Shown piece after piece: positions 13,655 to 21,291 of a DNA stretch of 21,291 nt. The stretch is from positions 1 through 21,291 of the forward strand of contig JBLNCE010000006.1 of assembly GCA_050260415.1 (NCBI GenBank). Reading direction: 5' to 3'. The position numbers and the translations under genes were made by a program. The notes under the pieces were generated by a model. It was not told where the DNA came from. It did no database searches and saw nothing but the letters and a program-made list of their open reading frames with translations. Source of the stretch: JBLNCE01 sp050260415. Its GTDB lineage: Bacteria > Bacillota > UBA4882 > JAAYXC01. The first letter of the stretch is position 1. Each line of letters begins with the position of its first letter.

Positions 13655-15425
13655 GGTGGAACTCGGAGCATTATTATCATTTCTACCCTACCTCGGCCGG
13701 CATAAGCGCAGCCTGGCCCTTGCGTCCGCGCTCATGCTGGTCGGTGCCGCAGGGGCCATGACCTTTCCGTACGCGAGCCGGCTTGCCATCGATAATTACA
13801 TTGTCCCGCGAAAACCCCAGGGGTTACTGTGGTTAGTCGCGCTCATCGCCGGCTTGATGTTCCTGTCCAATCTGGCCAATGCCTACCGGATCAGGCTCAT
13901 GGCGCGGGTGGGGCAGGAATCCATCCGCCGGATCAGACTCGATCTATTTCGCCACCTCCAGCATCTGCCCGTGGCCTATTTTGACAAGACACCGGTGGGC
14001 AAGGTCATGACCAGGCTCACGAGCGATGTGGACGCGCTGGCGGAATTGCTCTCAGGTTCGCTCATCCAGATGGGCGGAGACCTGCTGACCATGGTGGGTT
14101 TTCTGTTGATTATGATCCTGGTCGACTGGCGGTTGGCGTTGGTAACCATGGCCGGCCTGCCGCCCTTGGTCTTCGCGTTCACTTTTCTGCGCGGGCGCAT
14201 ACAACGGGCGGAAGACGAGGCGCGCGAGCGGGCTTCCACGGTCAACGCCACTTTGCAGGAGGACGTCTCGGGCATCAGGGTTATCCAGAGCTTCTGGGCC
14301 GGCAGGCAGTTCACGGCCCGTTTTGAGGAAGCCAATCAGGCTCTCCTGCGGGCCGGTCTTCGCGCCGTCTTCATCTTCGCGTTTTTCTGGCCGATCGTGG
14401 ATTTTGCCTGGGTGGCGGGTGCCGGGCTGATCCTGCTCTACGGCGGCTACCGGGTGCTGGAGGGGACGCTCACCATCGGCGTCCTGGCGGCGTGCATCGG
14501 CTATAGCGGGCAGTTCTTTGGACCATTGCACGGTCTCTCCCAGGCTTTCCGGGTCATCCAGCGCGCCCTGGCCGGTGCGGTGCGCATCAAGCAGATACTG
14601 GACCAGAGTCCGGAGGATCTCAGTGGCCTCCCGGCGATGCCCCCGATCGAGGGCCGCGTGGAATTTGTGGGCACGACTTTTGCTTACGACGAGGGCCGGC
14701 CCGTGCTTACGGAGATAGACCTCGTGGCGGAACCAGGCGCTATGGTCGCGCTGGTCGGCCGGACCGGAGCGGGAAAGACCTCGCTGGTCAACCTATTGTG
14801 CCGTTTTTATAGGCCGCAGGCTGGCCGGATCCTGGTGGACGGCATTGATATCAATACGACCGATCTGGAGAGCTACCGCCGGCAGGTTGCCTTGGTCCTG
14901 CAAGAACCTTTTCTGTTCGCCGGCACCATCAGAGAGAATCTCCGGTATGGCCGTAACGGCGCGTCGGATGCCGAGATGGAGGCGGCTTTGGCCGCCGCCG
15001 GCCTGGCGGATACCCTGGCGGCCCAGGACATGAACCTCGATACGGTGCTGCATGAGCGGGGCGGCAACCTTTCTTCGGGCCAGCGGCAATTGCTCGCCTT
15101 TGCGCGCGCGATCCTGGCAGATCCGCGCCTGATCATCCTCGACGAGGCCACCGCGCATGTCGATACCATTACCGAGCGGAAGGTGCAAGCCGCCATGGCA
15201 AGCCTGCTGGCCAGGCGGACGGCTTTTGTCATCGCGCACCGCCTCTCGACCATCCAGGCCGCCGATCGGATCCTGCTCATCGAGGACGGACGCATCGCGG
15301 AGCGGGGTAGCCATGCGGAATTAATCGCGGCCCGCGGTCGATACTGGCGGCTTTGCTGTGAGCAAAACCTCTTCACGCGGGGGGAGTTGGACCTTCCGGA
15401 GGAGGAGCCGGCGGCTGGAGAGTAG
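13632..15425 (+). CDS. ABC exporter half-transporter, catalytic subunit
   Basis: This is the second half (597 residues), with six TM helices in about 20-315 followed by the nucleotide-binding domain. Walker A GRTGAGKTS is at about 376-384. Walker B with the catalytic Glu505 (LDEATAHVD) and H-loop His536 (IAHRLST) are canonical, but the signature reads LSSGQ rather than LSGGQ. In heterodimers the altered signature pairs with the degenerate Walker site of the partner, so the two proteins complement each other. The start is TTG 13632, with GGAGGTG (13618-13624) 7 nt upstream inside the first gene. The reading frame is open further upstream, but that segment is out-of-frame shadow of the partner gene. 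It ends 15 bp from a convergent stop, with no obvious terminator in between. Confidence 0.92.
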   Translation: MHRQVPTKVELGALLSFLPYLGRHKRSLALASALMLVGAAGAMTFPYASRLAIDNYIVPRKPQGLLWLVALIAGLMFLSNLANAYRIRLMARVGQESIRRIRLDLFRHLQHLPVAYFDKTPVGKVMTRLTSDVDALAELLSGSLIQMGGDLLTMVGFLLIMILVDWRLALVTMAGLPPLVFAFTFLRGRIQRAEDEARERASTVNATLQEDVSGIRVIQSFWAGRQFTARFEEANQALLRAGLRAVFIFAFFWPIVDFAWVAGAGLILLYGGYRVLEGTLTIGVLAACIGYSGQFFGPLHGLSQAFRVIQRALAGAVRIKQILDQSPEDLSGLPAMPPIEGRVEFVGTTFAYDEGRPVLTEIDLVAEPGAMVALVGRTGAGKTSLVNLLCRFYRPQAGRILVDGIDINTTDLESYRRQVALVLQEPFLFAGTIRENLRYGRNGASDAEMEAALAAAGLADTLAAQDMNLDTVLHERGGNLSSGQRQLLAFARAILADPRLIILDEATAHVDTITERKVQAAMASLLARRTAFVIAHRLSTIQAADRILLIEDGRIAERGSHAELIAARGRYWRLCCEQNLFTRGELDLPEEEPAAGE

Positions 15426-15440
15426 TTCTGGGGATATTAA

Positions 15441-16544
15441 TCAGATCGGCAGGCTCGTCTGCAGGAGCCAATACCGCACGTGTTCTCCCCAGCCAAGGTC
15501 GAGCGGCACGTGGTAACGGTCGGCCGTATGGCTGTCCACCAGCGGCCAGCCATGGCTGTCTTGCGCCGTGATGACCGAAACGTGACGGACACGGCCTCCT
15601 TCCTGGTACCCGACGAGATCGCCCGGTTGGAGCGATTTGAGGCTGCCCTCGGCCAGCAAATGCGCCAGATTGCCCTGCGCCACCAAGCGGGCGCGGCCGG
15701 TCCACAGGAGATGATCCACCAGTCCGTCGGCGCGGGCCCAGGCCACAGTGGCGCCTTGCCGGTCGCAAGACCATGACCAATCCGCCGCGATCCGGCCCGC
15801 CGCATGGTCGGTCAGTACTTGTGAGGCGAAGTTGGCGCAGTCGCCGCCGCGGAAGGTAAAATCCGGATATTCGCGGTTGTACCGCCCGTTGCTATGCGGC
15901 GGTACAAAAACCCCGCAGTACCGGTCGGCGTATGCGCGGGCGGCCTCCCTCTGCGGCGAGATCTTCTCCTTGACGGGAAGCGACTCAATGACCAGGCCGG
16001 CGAGATGGGAAGCTCCCTGCAGGTGCTCATGCAAAGGATCCTCGTACCATTCCTTGGCCACTTTCCATGCACCGCCCAAACGCTCGACCGTCAAGACGTG
16101 ATAGGTCGTATAACCGAAAATGGTGCCCGGCGCCGATCCTTGCGCGGGATAATCATAGGTTAGCAGAGTGCTGAGAGTCACATAGACTGTTACACGATCG
16201 CTGCCTTCCGGTTCAAGGTATATTAACCGGAGGTTGGGCCGGACGGCGGATAGGCGGGCGTGATGCAGCCGCAGCCAGTCGCGAAGGTTTACGGCTCGGC
16301 GCCGTTCATGCGCCAACGCTTCCTGCCCCCGCGCATCGGTACTATACAAAGGCTCAAGTTGCGAGGTATCCGCCGTCAAGAGTGTGGCGGCACGACGAAG
16401 GAACAACTCCCTCACCCAATGGTTCAGAGATCGGCGGACACCGAGCGCGGGCACGGCGCGTCCGCCGAAACCGGCCGCCAAAAGGGCCGCCATGAGCACA
16501 TAGGTATGTATGCCGGCCTTGGTCAGTAGCTTTGCGCAAGACAC
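15441..16544 (-). CDS. Amidase_6-like cysteine hydrolase with N-terminal extension
   Basis: This 367-residue protein has a hydrophobic N-terminus (about 11-33) that could be a signal peptide or anchor, an N-terminal region (about 40-185) of mixed structure, and a C-terminal domain of the putative amidase (Amidase_6, NlpC/P60-like) type. Key features are AARAYADRYC at about 201-210, GGDCANFASQ with Cys236 at about 233-242, GDLVGYQ at about 308-314, and RHVSVITAQDSHGWPLVDSHT with His321 as likely catalytic partner. It probably acts on cell-wall peptides or peptide amides outside the membrane, but the substrate is not known. The GTG start at 16544 has GGAGGG about 11 nt upstream; internal starts are possible. 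It is convergent with the exporter and divergent from tig. Confidence 0.78.
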   Translation of the reverse strand: MSCAKLLTKAGIHTYVLMAALLAAGFGGRAVPALGVRRSLNHWVRELFLRRAATLLTADTSQLEPLYSTDARGQEALAHERRRAVNLRDWLRLHHARLSAVRPNLRLIYLEPEGSDRVTVYVTLSTLLTYDYPAQGSAPGTIFGYTTYHVLTVERLGGAWKVAKEWYEDPLHEHLQGASHLAGLVIESLPVKEKISPQREAARAYADRYCGVFVPPHSNGRYNREYPDFTFRGGDCANFASQVLTDHAAGRIAADWSWSCDRQGATVAWARADGLVDHLLWTGRARLVAQGNLAHLLAEGSLKSLQPGDLVGYQEGGRVRHVSVITAQDSHGWPLVDSHTADRYHVPLDLGWGEHVRYWLLQTSLPI

Positions 16545-16613
16545 GCTCCCAAGATCCCTCCTCTTCGAATGGTATGCCGGCGGTGACCCGGGGATTCGCT
16601 TGATCTGTATGGC

Positions 16614-16642
16614 TTGACTAGGTTTCCACCATAGAGTATACT
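16614..16642 (+). promoter_or_regulatory. Strong sigma70-type promoter of tig-clpP-clpX
   Basis: TTGACT (16614-16619), a 17-bp spacer and TATACT (16637-16642) are each 5 of 6 to consensus and spaced ideally, giving a start near 16649 and a leader of about 150 nt before tig. The -10 lies inside a near-palindrome, ATAGAGTATACTAT, so an operator is possible. No HrcA (CIRCE) or CtsR site was recognised. Confidence 0.8.
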
Positions 16643-16797
16643 ATCTCTGGTCAGAAAGCCTTGGCCTGTCGCATCTTTGGCGCGGCGGTTCCGGTCAAAA
16701 AAGGTAACCGGGCATGCATGGCGAATAACCATCCCATAGGCGGCGAGGGAACTTCCGGGAAAGCCGCTTATGATGTTAAGACTCAGGAGGAGCATTG

Positions 16798-18114
16798 ATG
16801 CGGTCCAATGTGGAAAGGCTAGCTAAGAATCACGTCTCGGTCGAGATCGGGCTCGATCCGGCGGAAGTGGACCAGGCACTTGACAAAGCATACTTGAAGG
16901 TCGTGCGTAAGGTCAAGGTTCCAGGTTTCAGGCAGGGAAAAGTGCCGCGCCCCATCCTGGAAGCGCAATACGGCAAGGAAATCCTCTACGAGGACGCGGC
17001 GGAGATTATGATCCCGGATGCATACCGGCGGGCGATCGACGAGCATAAGCTGGAGCCCATCGACCAGCCGGAATTGACCGTGGTCGAGCCGCTCATCCAA
17101 GGAAAGCCCTTTGTCTTCAAGGCAACGGTTCCCGTATTGCCCGAGGTAATACTGGGCAAATACACGGGTATCAAAGCGGAAAAGCCGGCGCGCACGGTCT
17201 CGGACGAGGAAGTGACAAGCAGGCTCGAAGCCATGCGGGAACAATACGCGGAACTCGTGTTATCCGAGCACGACGCGCTGGAGAATGGCGATTACGCGGT
17301 GGTTGATTTCGACGGTTTTATGGACGGGGCACCGTTCCGCGGCGGTTCGGCCACCGGATATACGATCGAGATCGGTGGCGGCGGTTATCTGCCAGGCTTT
17401 GCCGAAGGCATGTTAGGCATGAGGCCCGAGGAAACCCGGGAGGTCAAAGTCCAATTCCCCGAGGATTACCACGCCAAGGACTTGGCCGGCAAAGAAGCCG
17501 TGTTCAGGGTGGTATTGCGGGAGATCAAGCGCAAGGAACTACCGGCGCTGGACGAAGATTTCGCGAAGAGCCTCGGGCATGACTCGGTCGAGGCTTTGAC
17601 CGCCTCAGTGCGCTCCTCGCTCCAGGCGGCCGCGGACCGCGAAGGGGAGCGGACCTTTAGCGAGCGTGTTCTCGAACAGGTCGTGGCCGAGGCAAAAGTG
17701 GAGATACCCGAAGTATTGATTGCCCGCCAGGTGGAACACCGTTTGGAGAGCTTAAAAAGAAACGTCGAATACCAGGGTATGAAATACGATCAATATCTCG
17801 CGGATCTTGGCAAGAATGAAGATGAGCTCAAGGATGACGCGCGTCCTCAGGCTGAGGAGGAGGTCCGTCGCGAATTGGTGCTTGACGCGATCCGCAAGGC
17901 CGAGAGCATCCAGCCGACGGAGGAAGAGATCCAAAAGCGCGTGGAGGAACTGGCCACCATCTCGCGCGTCAAGGATGCGGGCGGTTTCCGCCGTGCCCTG
18001 GAGCGATCCGGGCGGCTCAGCGCGATCGTGGAAAATCTGGCGCGGGAGAAAACGATAAAGTTTCTCGTGGAGAAGGCGGAACCGCTGCCGGAACGTAAGG
18101 ATAAAAAGGGATAA
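16798..18114 (+). CDS. tig: Trigger factor (ribosome-associated chaperone / PPIase)
   Basis: Trigger factor binds the ribosome exit tunnel and helps nascent chains fold. The 438-residue product has the N-terminal ribosome-binding domain with the signature GFRQGKVP at about 43-50. An FKBP-type peptidyl-prolyl isomerase domain spans about 155-245 (GDYAVVDFDGF through PGFAEGMLGM), and a helical C-terminal chaperone domain spans about 250-425. It ends in a lysine-rich tail. A TTG immediately upstream (16795) is in frame. ATG 16798 is chosen because AGGAGG (16785-16790) lies 7 nt before it. It is the first gene of the tig-clpP-clpX cluster, an arrangement widespread in bacteria, with 73 bp to clpP. 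Confidence 0.96.
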   Translation: MRSNVERLAKNHVSVEIGLDPAEVDQALDKAYLKVVRKVKVPGFRQGKVPRPILEAQYGKEILYEDAAEIMIPDAYRRAIDEHKLEPIDQPELTVVEPLIQGKPFVFKATVPVLPEVILGKYTGIKAEKPARTVSDEEVTSRLEAMREQYAELVLSEHDALENGDYAVVDFDGFMDGAPFRGGSATGYTIEIGGGGYLPGFAEGMLGMRPEETREVKVQFPEDYHAKDLAGKEAVFRVVLREIKRKELPALDEDFAKSLGHDSVEALTASVRSSLQAAADREGERTFSERVLEQVVAEAKVEIPEVLIARQVEHRLESLKRNVEYQGMKYDQYLADLGKNEDELKDDARPQAEEEVRRELVLDAIRKAESIQPTEEEIQKRVEELATISRVKDAGGFRRALERSGRLSAIVENLAREKTIKFLVEKAEPLPERKDKKG

Positions 18115-18187
18115 TCCGCATCCAGCCCCGATTGCCGGATGCCAAGATGCATACAAAAGATGGTACAAAGCTGGCGGGGGGATTCGA

Positions 18188-18781
18188 ATGAATCTAGTGC
18201 CGATCGTGATCGAGCAAACCAACCGCGGGGAGCGATCCTACGATATCTTCTCGCGTCTCCTTAAGGAGAGAATAGTCTTCATCGGCGGCGAGATCGAGGG
18301 CAATATGGCCAATCTTGTCATTGCCCAATTACTTTTCCTGGAATCAGAGGATCCGGCCAAGGACATCTTCATCTATATCAATAGTCCCGGGGGGGACATC
18401 TACTCTGGCCTCGCGATCTACGACACCATGCAGTATATCAGGCCGCAGGTCGCAACCATCTGTACCGGCATCGCCGCGAGCATGGCCGCGCTCTTGCTGG
18501 CCGCGGGGGCCAAAGGTAAACGTTCCGCCCTACCTTTTTCCAGGGTAATGATCCATCAGCCCTGGGGACGGGCGCAGGGTCAGGCGAGCGATATAGAGAT
18601 CGAAGCCCGCCAAATCCTTGAACTGCGTGGCTTGACCAACCAGATCCTGGCCAACCACACTGGACAGACGGTGGAGAGAATCGCGCGGGACGTGGAGCGC
18701 AATTATTGGCTCGCGGCCGAAGAAGCCAAAGCTTACGGTTTGATCGACACGATCATGGCCAAGAATCCTGGCCAGCAATAA
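18188..18781 (+). CDS. clpP: ATP-dependent Clp protease proteolytic subunit, Asn at catalytic Asp position
   Basis: ClpP forms a tetradecameric serine protease fed by ClpX. The 197-residue product aligns without gaps to S. aureus-type ClpP: MNLVPIVIEQTNRGERSYDI at the N-terminus, active Ser98 in AASMAALLLAAG, and His123 in VMIHQPWG. At the third catalytic position, Asp172 in S. aureus ClpP (DTDRDNF), this protein has Asn172 (DVERNYW; codon AAT 18701-18703). Listeria ClpP1 is a known ClpP with Asn there. The protein is otherwise full length and well conserved, so it is not a decayed gene. ATG 18188 follows a GGGGGGA stretch at 18175-18181. It lies between tig and clpX, 23 bp from clpX, and is very probably cotranscribed. 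Confidence 0.95.
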   Translation: MNLVPIVIEQTNRGERSYDIFSRLLKERIVFIGGEIEGNMANLVIAQLLFLESEDPAKDIFIYINSPGGDIYSGLAIYDTMQYIRPQVATICTGIAASMAALLLAAGAKGKRSALPFSRVMIHQPWGRAQGQASDIEIEARQILELRGLTNQILANHTGQTVERIARDVERNYWLAAEEAKAYGLIDTIMAKNPGQQ

Positions 18782-18804
18782 CCTCCCGTTAGAGAGGTGA
18801 GCAG

Positions 18805-20067
18805 ATGTTTAAGTTCGGGGATGAAAAAGGGCAGCTAAAGTGCTCCTTCTGCGGCAAGGCACAGGAACAGGTCAAGAAGCTGATTGCCGGGCCGGGGGTG
18901 TACATCTGCGATGAGTGCATCGAACTCTGCAACGAGATCATCGATGAGGAGCTCAACGAAGAGGTCTCGCTCGATCTGGGCAATATCCCAAAGCCCAAGG
19001 AAATCAAGACGATCTTGGATCAGTACGTGATCGGCCAAGAGGATGCCAAGAAGACTCTGGCCGTCGCGGTCTACAATCACTACAAGCGCATCAATTCCGA
19101 GGATCGTTTTGAGGACGTCGAACTGCAGAAGAGCAATATCCTGCTTCTGGGGCCGACCGGCTGCGGCAAGACTTTGCTTGCCCAGACGTTGGCCAAGATC
19201 CTGAATGTTCCGTTCGCCATCGCGGATGCCACGTCCCTGACCGAGGCCGGGTACGTGGGCGAGGATGTCGAGAACATCCTCTTGAAGCTGATTCAGGCGG
19301 CGGACTATGATGTGGACAAAGCGGAGAAAGGCATTATCTATATCGACGAAGTCGATAAGATCGCGCGCAAATCCGAGAATCCGTCCATCACGAGGGATGT
19401 CTCCGGCGAGGGCGTGCAGCAGGCCTTGCTCAAGATCCTCGAGGGGACGGTAGCCTCCGTGCCGCCCCAAGGTGGCCGCAAACACCCGCACCAGGAGTTC
19501 ATTCAGTTGGACACCACCAATATTCTCTTCATCTGTGGCGGCGCTTTCGACGGCCTGGAGAAGATCATCGAGAACCGCACGGGCAGGAAAACCATGGGAT
19601 TTGGCGCCCAGATCCTGACCCGGCAGGAGAAACCGGTCGGCGAGATCCTCCGGCAGATCATGCCGGAAGATTTGTTAAAATTCGGGTTGATCCCTGAATT
19701 CGTCGGCCGGCTGCCGATCGTGGTGGCTTTGGACGCCCTGGACGAAGAGGCGCTCATCCGCATCCTGACCGAACCGAAGAATGCCTTGGTCAAGCAGTAC
19801 CAGAAGTTCTTCGAACTCGACGGGGTGGAGCTTGATTTTTGTCCCGAGTCGCTAAAGAGCATCTCCAAGCTGGCGATCAAGCGTAACACGGGCGCGCGTG
19901 GCCTGCGGGCGATCATCGAGAAGCTCATGTTGGAGCTGATGTACGAGATACCGTCGCGTAACGACGTCAAGAAATGCATGGTGACGAAGGAAATGGTGGA
20001 GGGCACGAGTGAGGCGCTCCTGACCACGATGGAACCACGTAAGAAGAAAAAGGAAGAAACTGCTTGA
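18805..20067 (+). CDS. clpX: ATP-dependent Clp protease ATP-binding subunit ClpX
   Basis: ClpX is the AAA+ hexameric unfoldase that delivers substrates to ClpP. The 420-residue protein has the N-terminal zinc domain with Cys13, Cys16, Cys35 and Cys38. Walker A GPTGCGKT is at about 116-123, the pore loop GYVG at about 149-152, Walker B IIYIDEVDK at about 177-185, and an RKH loop at about 225-227. The ClpP-docking loop reads MGF at about 264-266 (IGF in E. coli), and sensor-2 GARGLRA is near 372-378. The tail is lysine- and glutamate-rich. The start is ATG 18805, with AGAGGTGA (18793-18800) upstream. The operon ends at the terminator 6 bp after the stop; no lon gene follows within the window. 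Confidence 0.97.
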   Translation: MFKFGDEKGQLKCSFCGKAQEQVKKLIAGPGVYICDECIELCNEIIDEELNEEVSLDLGNIPKPKEIKTILDQYVIGQEDAKKTLAVAVYNHYKRINSEDRFEDVELQKSNILLLGPTGCGKTLLAQTLAKILNVPFAIADATSLTEAGYVGEDVENILLKLIQAADYDVDKAEKGIIYIDEVDKIARKSENPSITRDVSGEGVQQALLKILEGTVASVPPQGGRKHPHQEFIQLDTTNILFICGGAFDGLEKIIENRTGRKTMGFGAQILTRQEKPVGEILRQIMPEDLLKFGLIPEFVGRLPIVVALDALDEEALIRILTEPKNALVKQYQKFFELDGVELDFCPESLKSISKLAIKRNTGARGLRAIIEKLMLELMYEIPSRNDVKKCMVTKEMVEGTSEALLTTMEPRKKKKEETA

Positions 20068-20072
20068 CGAGA

Positions 20073-20102
20073 GGCGTCCCGCACCGGCGGGGCGCCTTTT
20101 TT
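20073..20102 (+). terminator. Intrinsic terminator of the tig-clpP-clpX operon
   Basis: A 10-bp GC-rich stem with one G-U pair (20073-20082 with 20087-20096), a tetraloop ACCG and six T (20097-20102) follow the clpX stop immediately. Confidence 0.93.
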
Positions 20103-20476
20103 AGTTGCTATTCGTCAACCGTAAAACAGAGATCCCTTCACTAACGAAACACACCAAAATACGCGAAAGAGAGATAATCCATATTCTACGGAAATCGTAT
20201 GGGTCGAAAGTATTATTTGTTACCGTTTTAGTCTGTTTTTCGTCTTTCATGGTAGAAGAAGAAATATCCTAATACGAATTATACCAACCTATATGACTTC
20301 GTTCATTTTTCGTATAACCGCGTCGATGGTTGGTTATACTTTCGTTGGACCGGAATTTCACGCATCGGATGCGGGAAACGCTCTTTGAAAACGCGATTTC
20401 CAGAGGTTTCTGGCAGGGATGCGCCCACTCGGCGCGAAGAGAGTTGTCCGTGCCAACCCCATGCGGAGGGAAAGAT
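20103..20476. other. AT-rich non-coding region with inverted repeats upstream of dacA
   Basis: About 374 bp hold no convincing gene. From 20103 to roughly 20345 the GC content drops sharply (about 40% by eye) against GC-rich flanks. It contains two interleaved inverted repeats: ATACGAA (20272-20278) with TTCGTAT (20309-20315), and TATACCAACC (20280-20289) with GGTTGGTTATA (20328-20338; one extra base). TTCGT or its complement recurs several times. A small hairpin, CCAGA-GGTT-TCTGG, is at 20400-20413. A TATACT at 20335-20340 could be a -10 but lacks a good -35. The region presumably holds the promoter and control sites of the downstream carboxypeptidase. Confidence 0.6.
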
Positions 20477-21291
20477 TTGCGGTTACTAAGATGGTTCGCG
20501 CTGGCCATGGCCTTGCTTGCGGCCGCTGAGCTGGGTACGGCTCAACAAGTATCGGGAGCGCCCCAGGTCAACGCCCGGGCCGCGGTCCTCATGGAGGCCA
20601 AGACCGGCCAGGTTTTGTGGGCCAAGGATCAGAACCGCCGCTTGGCCCCGGCCAGTACCACCAAGATCATGACTGCGCTGCTGGCGCTGGAAAAAGTACC
20701 AATCTCAAAGGTGGTGACGGTCTCCGAGAACGCCAGTAAGGCGGATGGATCTTCGCTCTGGCTTGAGCCAGGGGAAAAGCTGACCGTGGAGGAGTTGCTC
20801 TACGGCGCCATGCTCAACTCCGGCAACGATGCCTGCGTGGCCCTGGCGGAAACAGTCTCAGGCAGCGAGGCGGATTTTGCCAAGCTCATGACGGCTCGTG
20901 CCCGCAAATTGGGCGCCACGGCGACCACCTTTATGAATGCGAACGGCCTGCCGGCGGCCGGCCACTTGACCACAGCGTACGACATGGCGCTCATCACCCG
21001 CGCGGCCTTGGCCAATCCCGTTTTTGCCGCGATCGCGGAGACCAAGGTCAAGAATATTCCCTGGCCCGGCAAAGACTGGGATCGCCGGCTGATCAACCAT
21101 AACAAGCTGCTCTGGCGGTACGAAGGCGCGGACGGCGTCAAGACGGGTTACACGCGCGAGTCCGGCCACTGCCTGGTTGCCTCGGCCACGCGGGATGGGC
21201 GTCAGCTCATCGCGGTTGTTCTTCGTTCGCGCGACACATACGGGGAAACGAGCACGCTTCTCGATTACGGGTTCAAGCAATATAAACTAGT
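20477..21291 (+). CDS. dacA: D-alanyl-D-alanine carboxypeptidase (peptidase S11), 3' end beyond window
   Basis: DacA-type penicillin-binding proteins trim the terminal D-Ala from peptidoglycan stem peptides outside the membrane. The frame runs open to the window edge (271 codons plus 2 nt). It starts with a signal peptide (about 1-22, RLLRWFALAMALLAAAELGTA), followed by all three catalytic motifs: STTK with Ser60 at about 60-63, SGN at about 115-117, and KTG at about 222-224. The C-terminal beta domain and membrane anchor, if present, lie outside. The start is TTG 20477, with GGAGGG (20465-20470) 6 nt upstream, placing the signal peptide correctly; no ATG fits as well. It is separated from clpX by a terminator and a 374-bp gap, so it is independently transcribed. 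The exact paralogue (dacA, dacB or dacF) is uncertain. Confidence 0.9.
   Translation, partial: MRLLRWFALAMALLAAAELGTAQQVSGAPQVNARAAVLMEAKTGQVLWAKDQNRRLAPASTTKIMTALLALEKVPISKVVTVSENASKADGSSLWLEPGEKLTVEELLYGAMLNSGNDACVALAETVSGSEADFAKLMTARARKLGATATTFMNANGLPAAGHLTTAYDMALITRAALANPVFAAIAETKVKNIPWPGKDWDRRLINHNKLLWRYEGADGVKTGYTRESGHCLVASATRDGRQLIAVVLRSRDTYGETSTLLDYGFKQYKL

Noticed and set aside
18118..18142. Hairpin GCATCC...GGATGC between tig and clpP
   Set aside because: Only a 6-bp stem with a 13-nt loop and no T-run; it is not a terminator and has no support as an RNA element.
20269..20508. Minus-strand ORF of 79 codons in the clpX-dacA gap
   Set aside because: It overlaps the dacA start, shows no recognisable domain and spans the inverted repeats; non-coding is more likely.
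1..21291. Mobile elements, CRISPR arrays, tRNA or rRNA genes
   Set aside because: No transposase or integrase, no regularly spaced repeat-spacer pattern and no tRNA-like cloverleaf was seen. The 8-bp array has no spacers.

Overview
The window is GC-rich bacterial chromosomal DNA (about 60% GC by eye) with strong Shine-Dalgarno sites and frequent GTG and TTG starts. It is a housekeeping region with no phage, plasmid, insertion sequence, CRISPR, rRNA or tRNA signature that I can see. The phylum cannot be fixed. A heterodimeric ABC exporter and an Amidase_6-type protein recall Firmicutes (Bacillota). A full Bat (aerotolerance) operon is better known from Bacteroidetes, Spirochaetes, Deltaproteobacteria and related groups. 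A deep-branching or uncultured lineage is plausible.

Layout. (1) 1-1111: prfB (release factor 2), from its first codon, with the classical in-frame TGA and +1 programmed frameshift, then a probable terminator. (2) 1264-10147: a co-directional operon of MoxR AAA+ ATPase, DUF58 protein, a two-TM Ig-like/DUF4381-like protein, and BatA, BatB, BatC, BatD and BatE. Several joins overlap by 4 bp. The only large gap (2254-2474) holds an 8-bp tandem repeat (11 units) and a pyrimidine-rich repeat. (3) 10196-11473, minus strand: a polytopic GT-C-like membrane protein. (4) 11640-15425: a sigma70-type promoter, a short leader with a Shine-Dalgarno site and a 20-codon ORF, two intrinsic terminators in tandem, then two overlapping ABC half-transporters forming an asymmetric heterodimeric exporter. 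(5) 15441-16544, minus strand: a secreted or anchored Amidase_6-like protein. (6) 16614-20102: a consensus-like promoter, then tig, clpP, clpX and a strong terminator. (7) 20103-20476: an AT-rich, non-coding stretch with interleaved inverted repeats. (8) 20477-end: a D-alanyl-D-alanine carboxypeptidase, cut by the window edge.

How the genes work together. The MoxR/DUF58/Bat set is expected to form an ATPase-vWA-TPR membrane assembly acting on envelope or periplasmic proteins. Trigger factor, ClpP and ClpX form the usual nascent-chain folding and proteolysis module.

The strongest candidate for something undescribed is the ABC-exporter leader (11640-11884). The 3' arm of terminator 1 and the 5' arm of terminator 2 are perfectly complementary over 7 bp, so one alternative hairpin would abolish both terminators. 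Together with a leader ORF this looks like translation-controlled attenuation of a drug-exporter operon. The principle is that of B. subtilis bmrB-bmrCD, but the arrangement is a tandem interlocked one. The second point of interest is ClpP, where Asn replaces the catalytic Asp.
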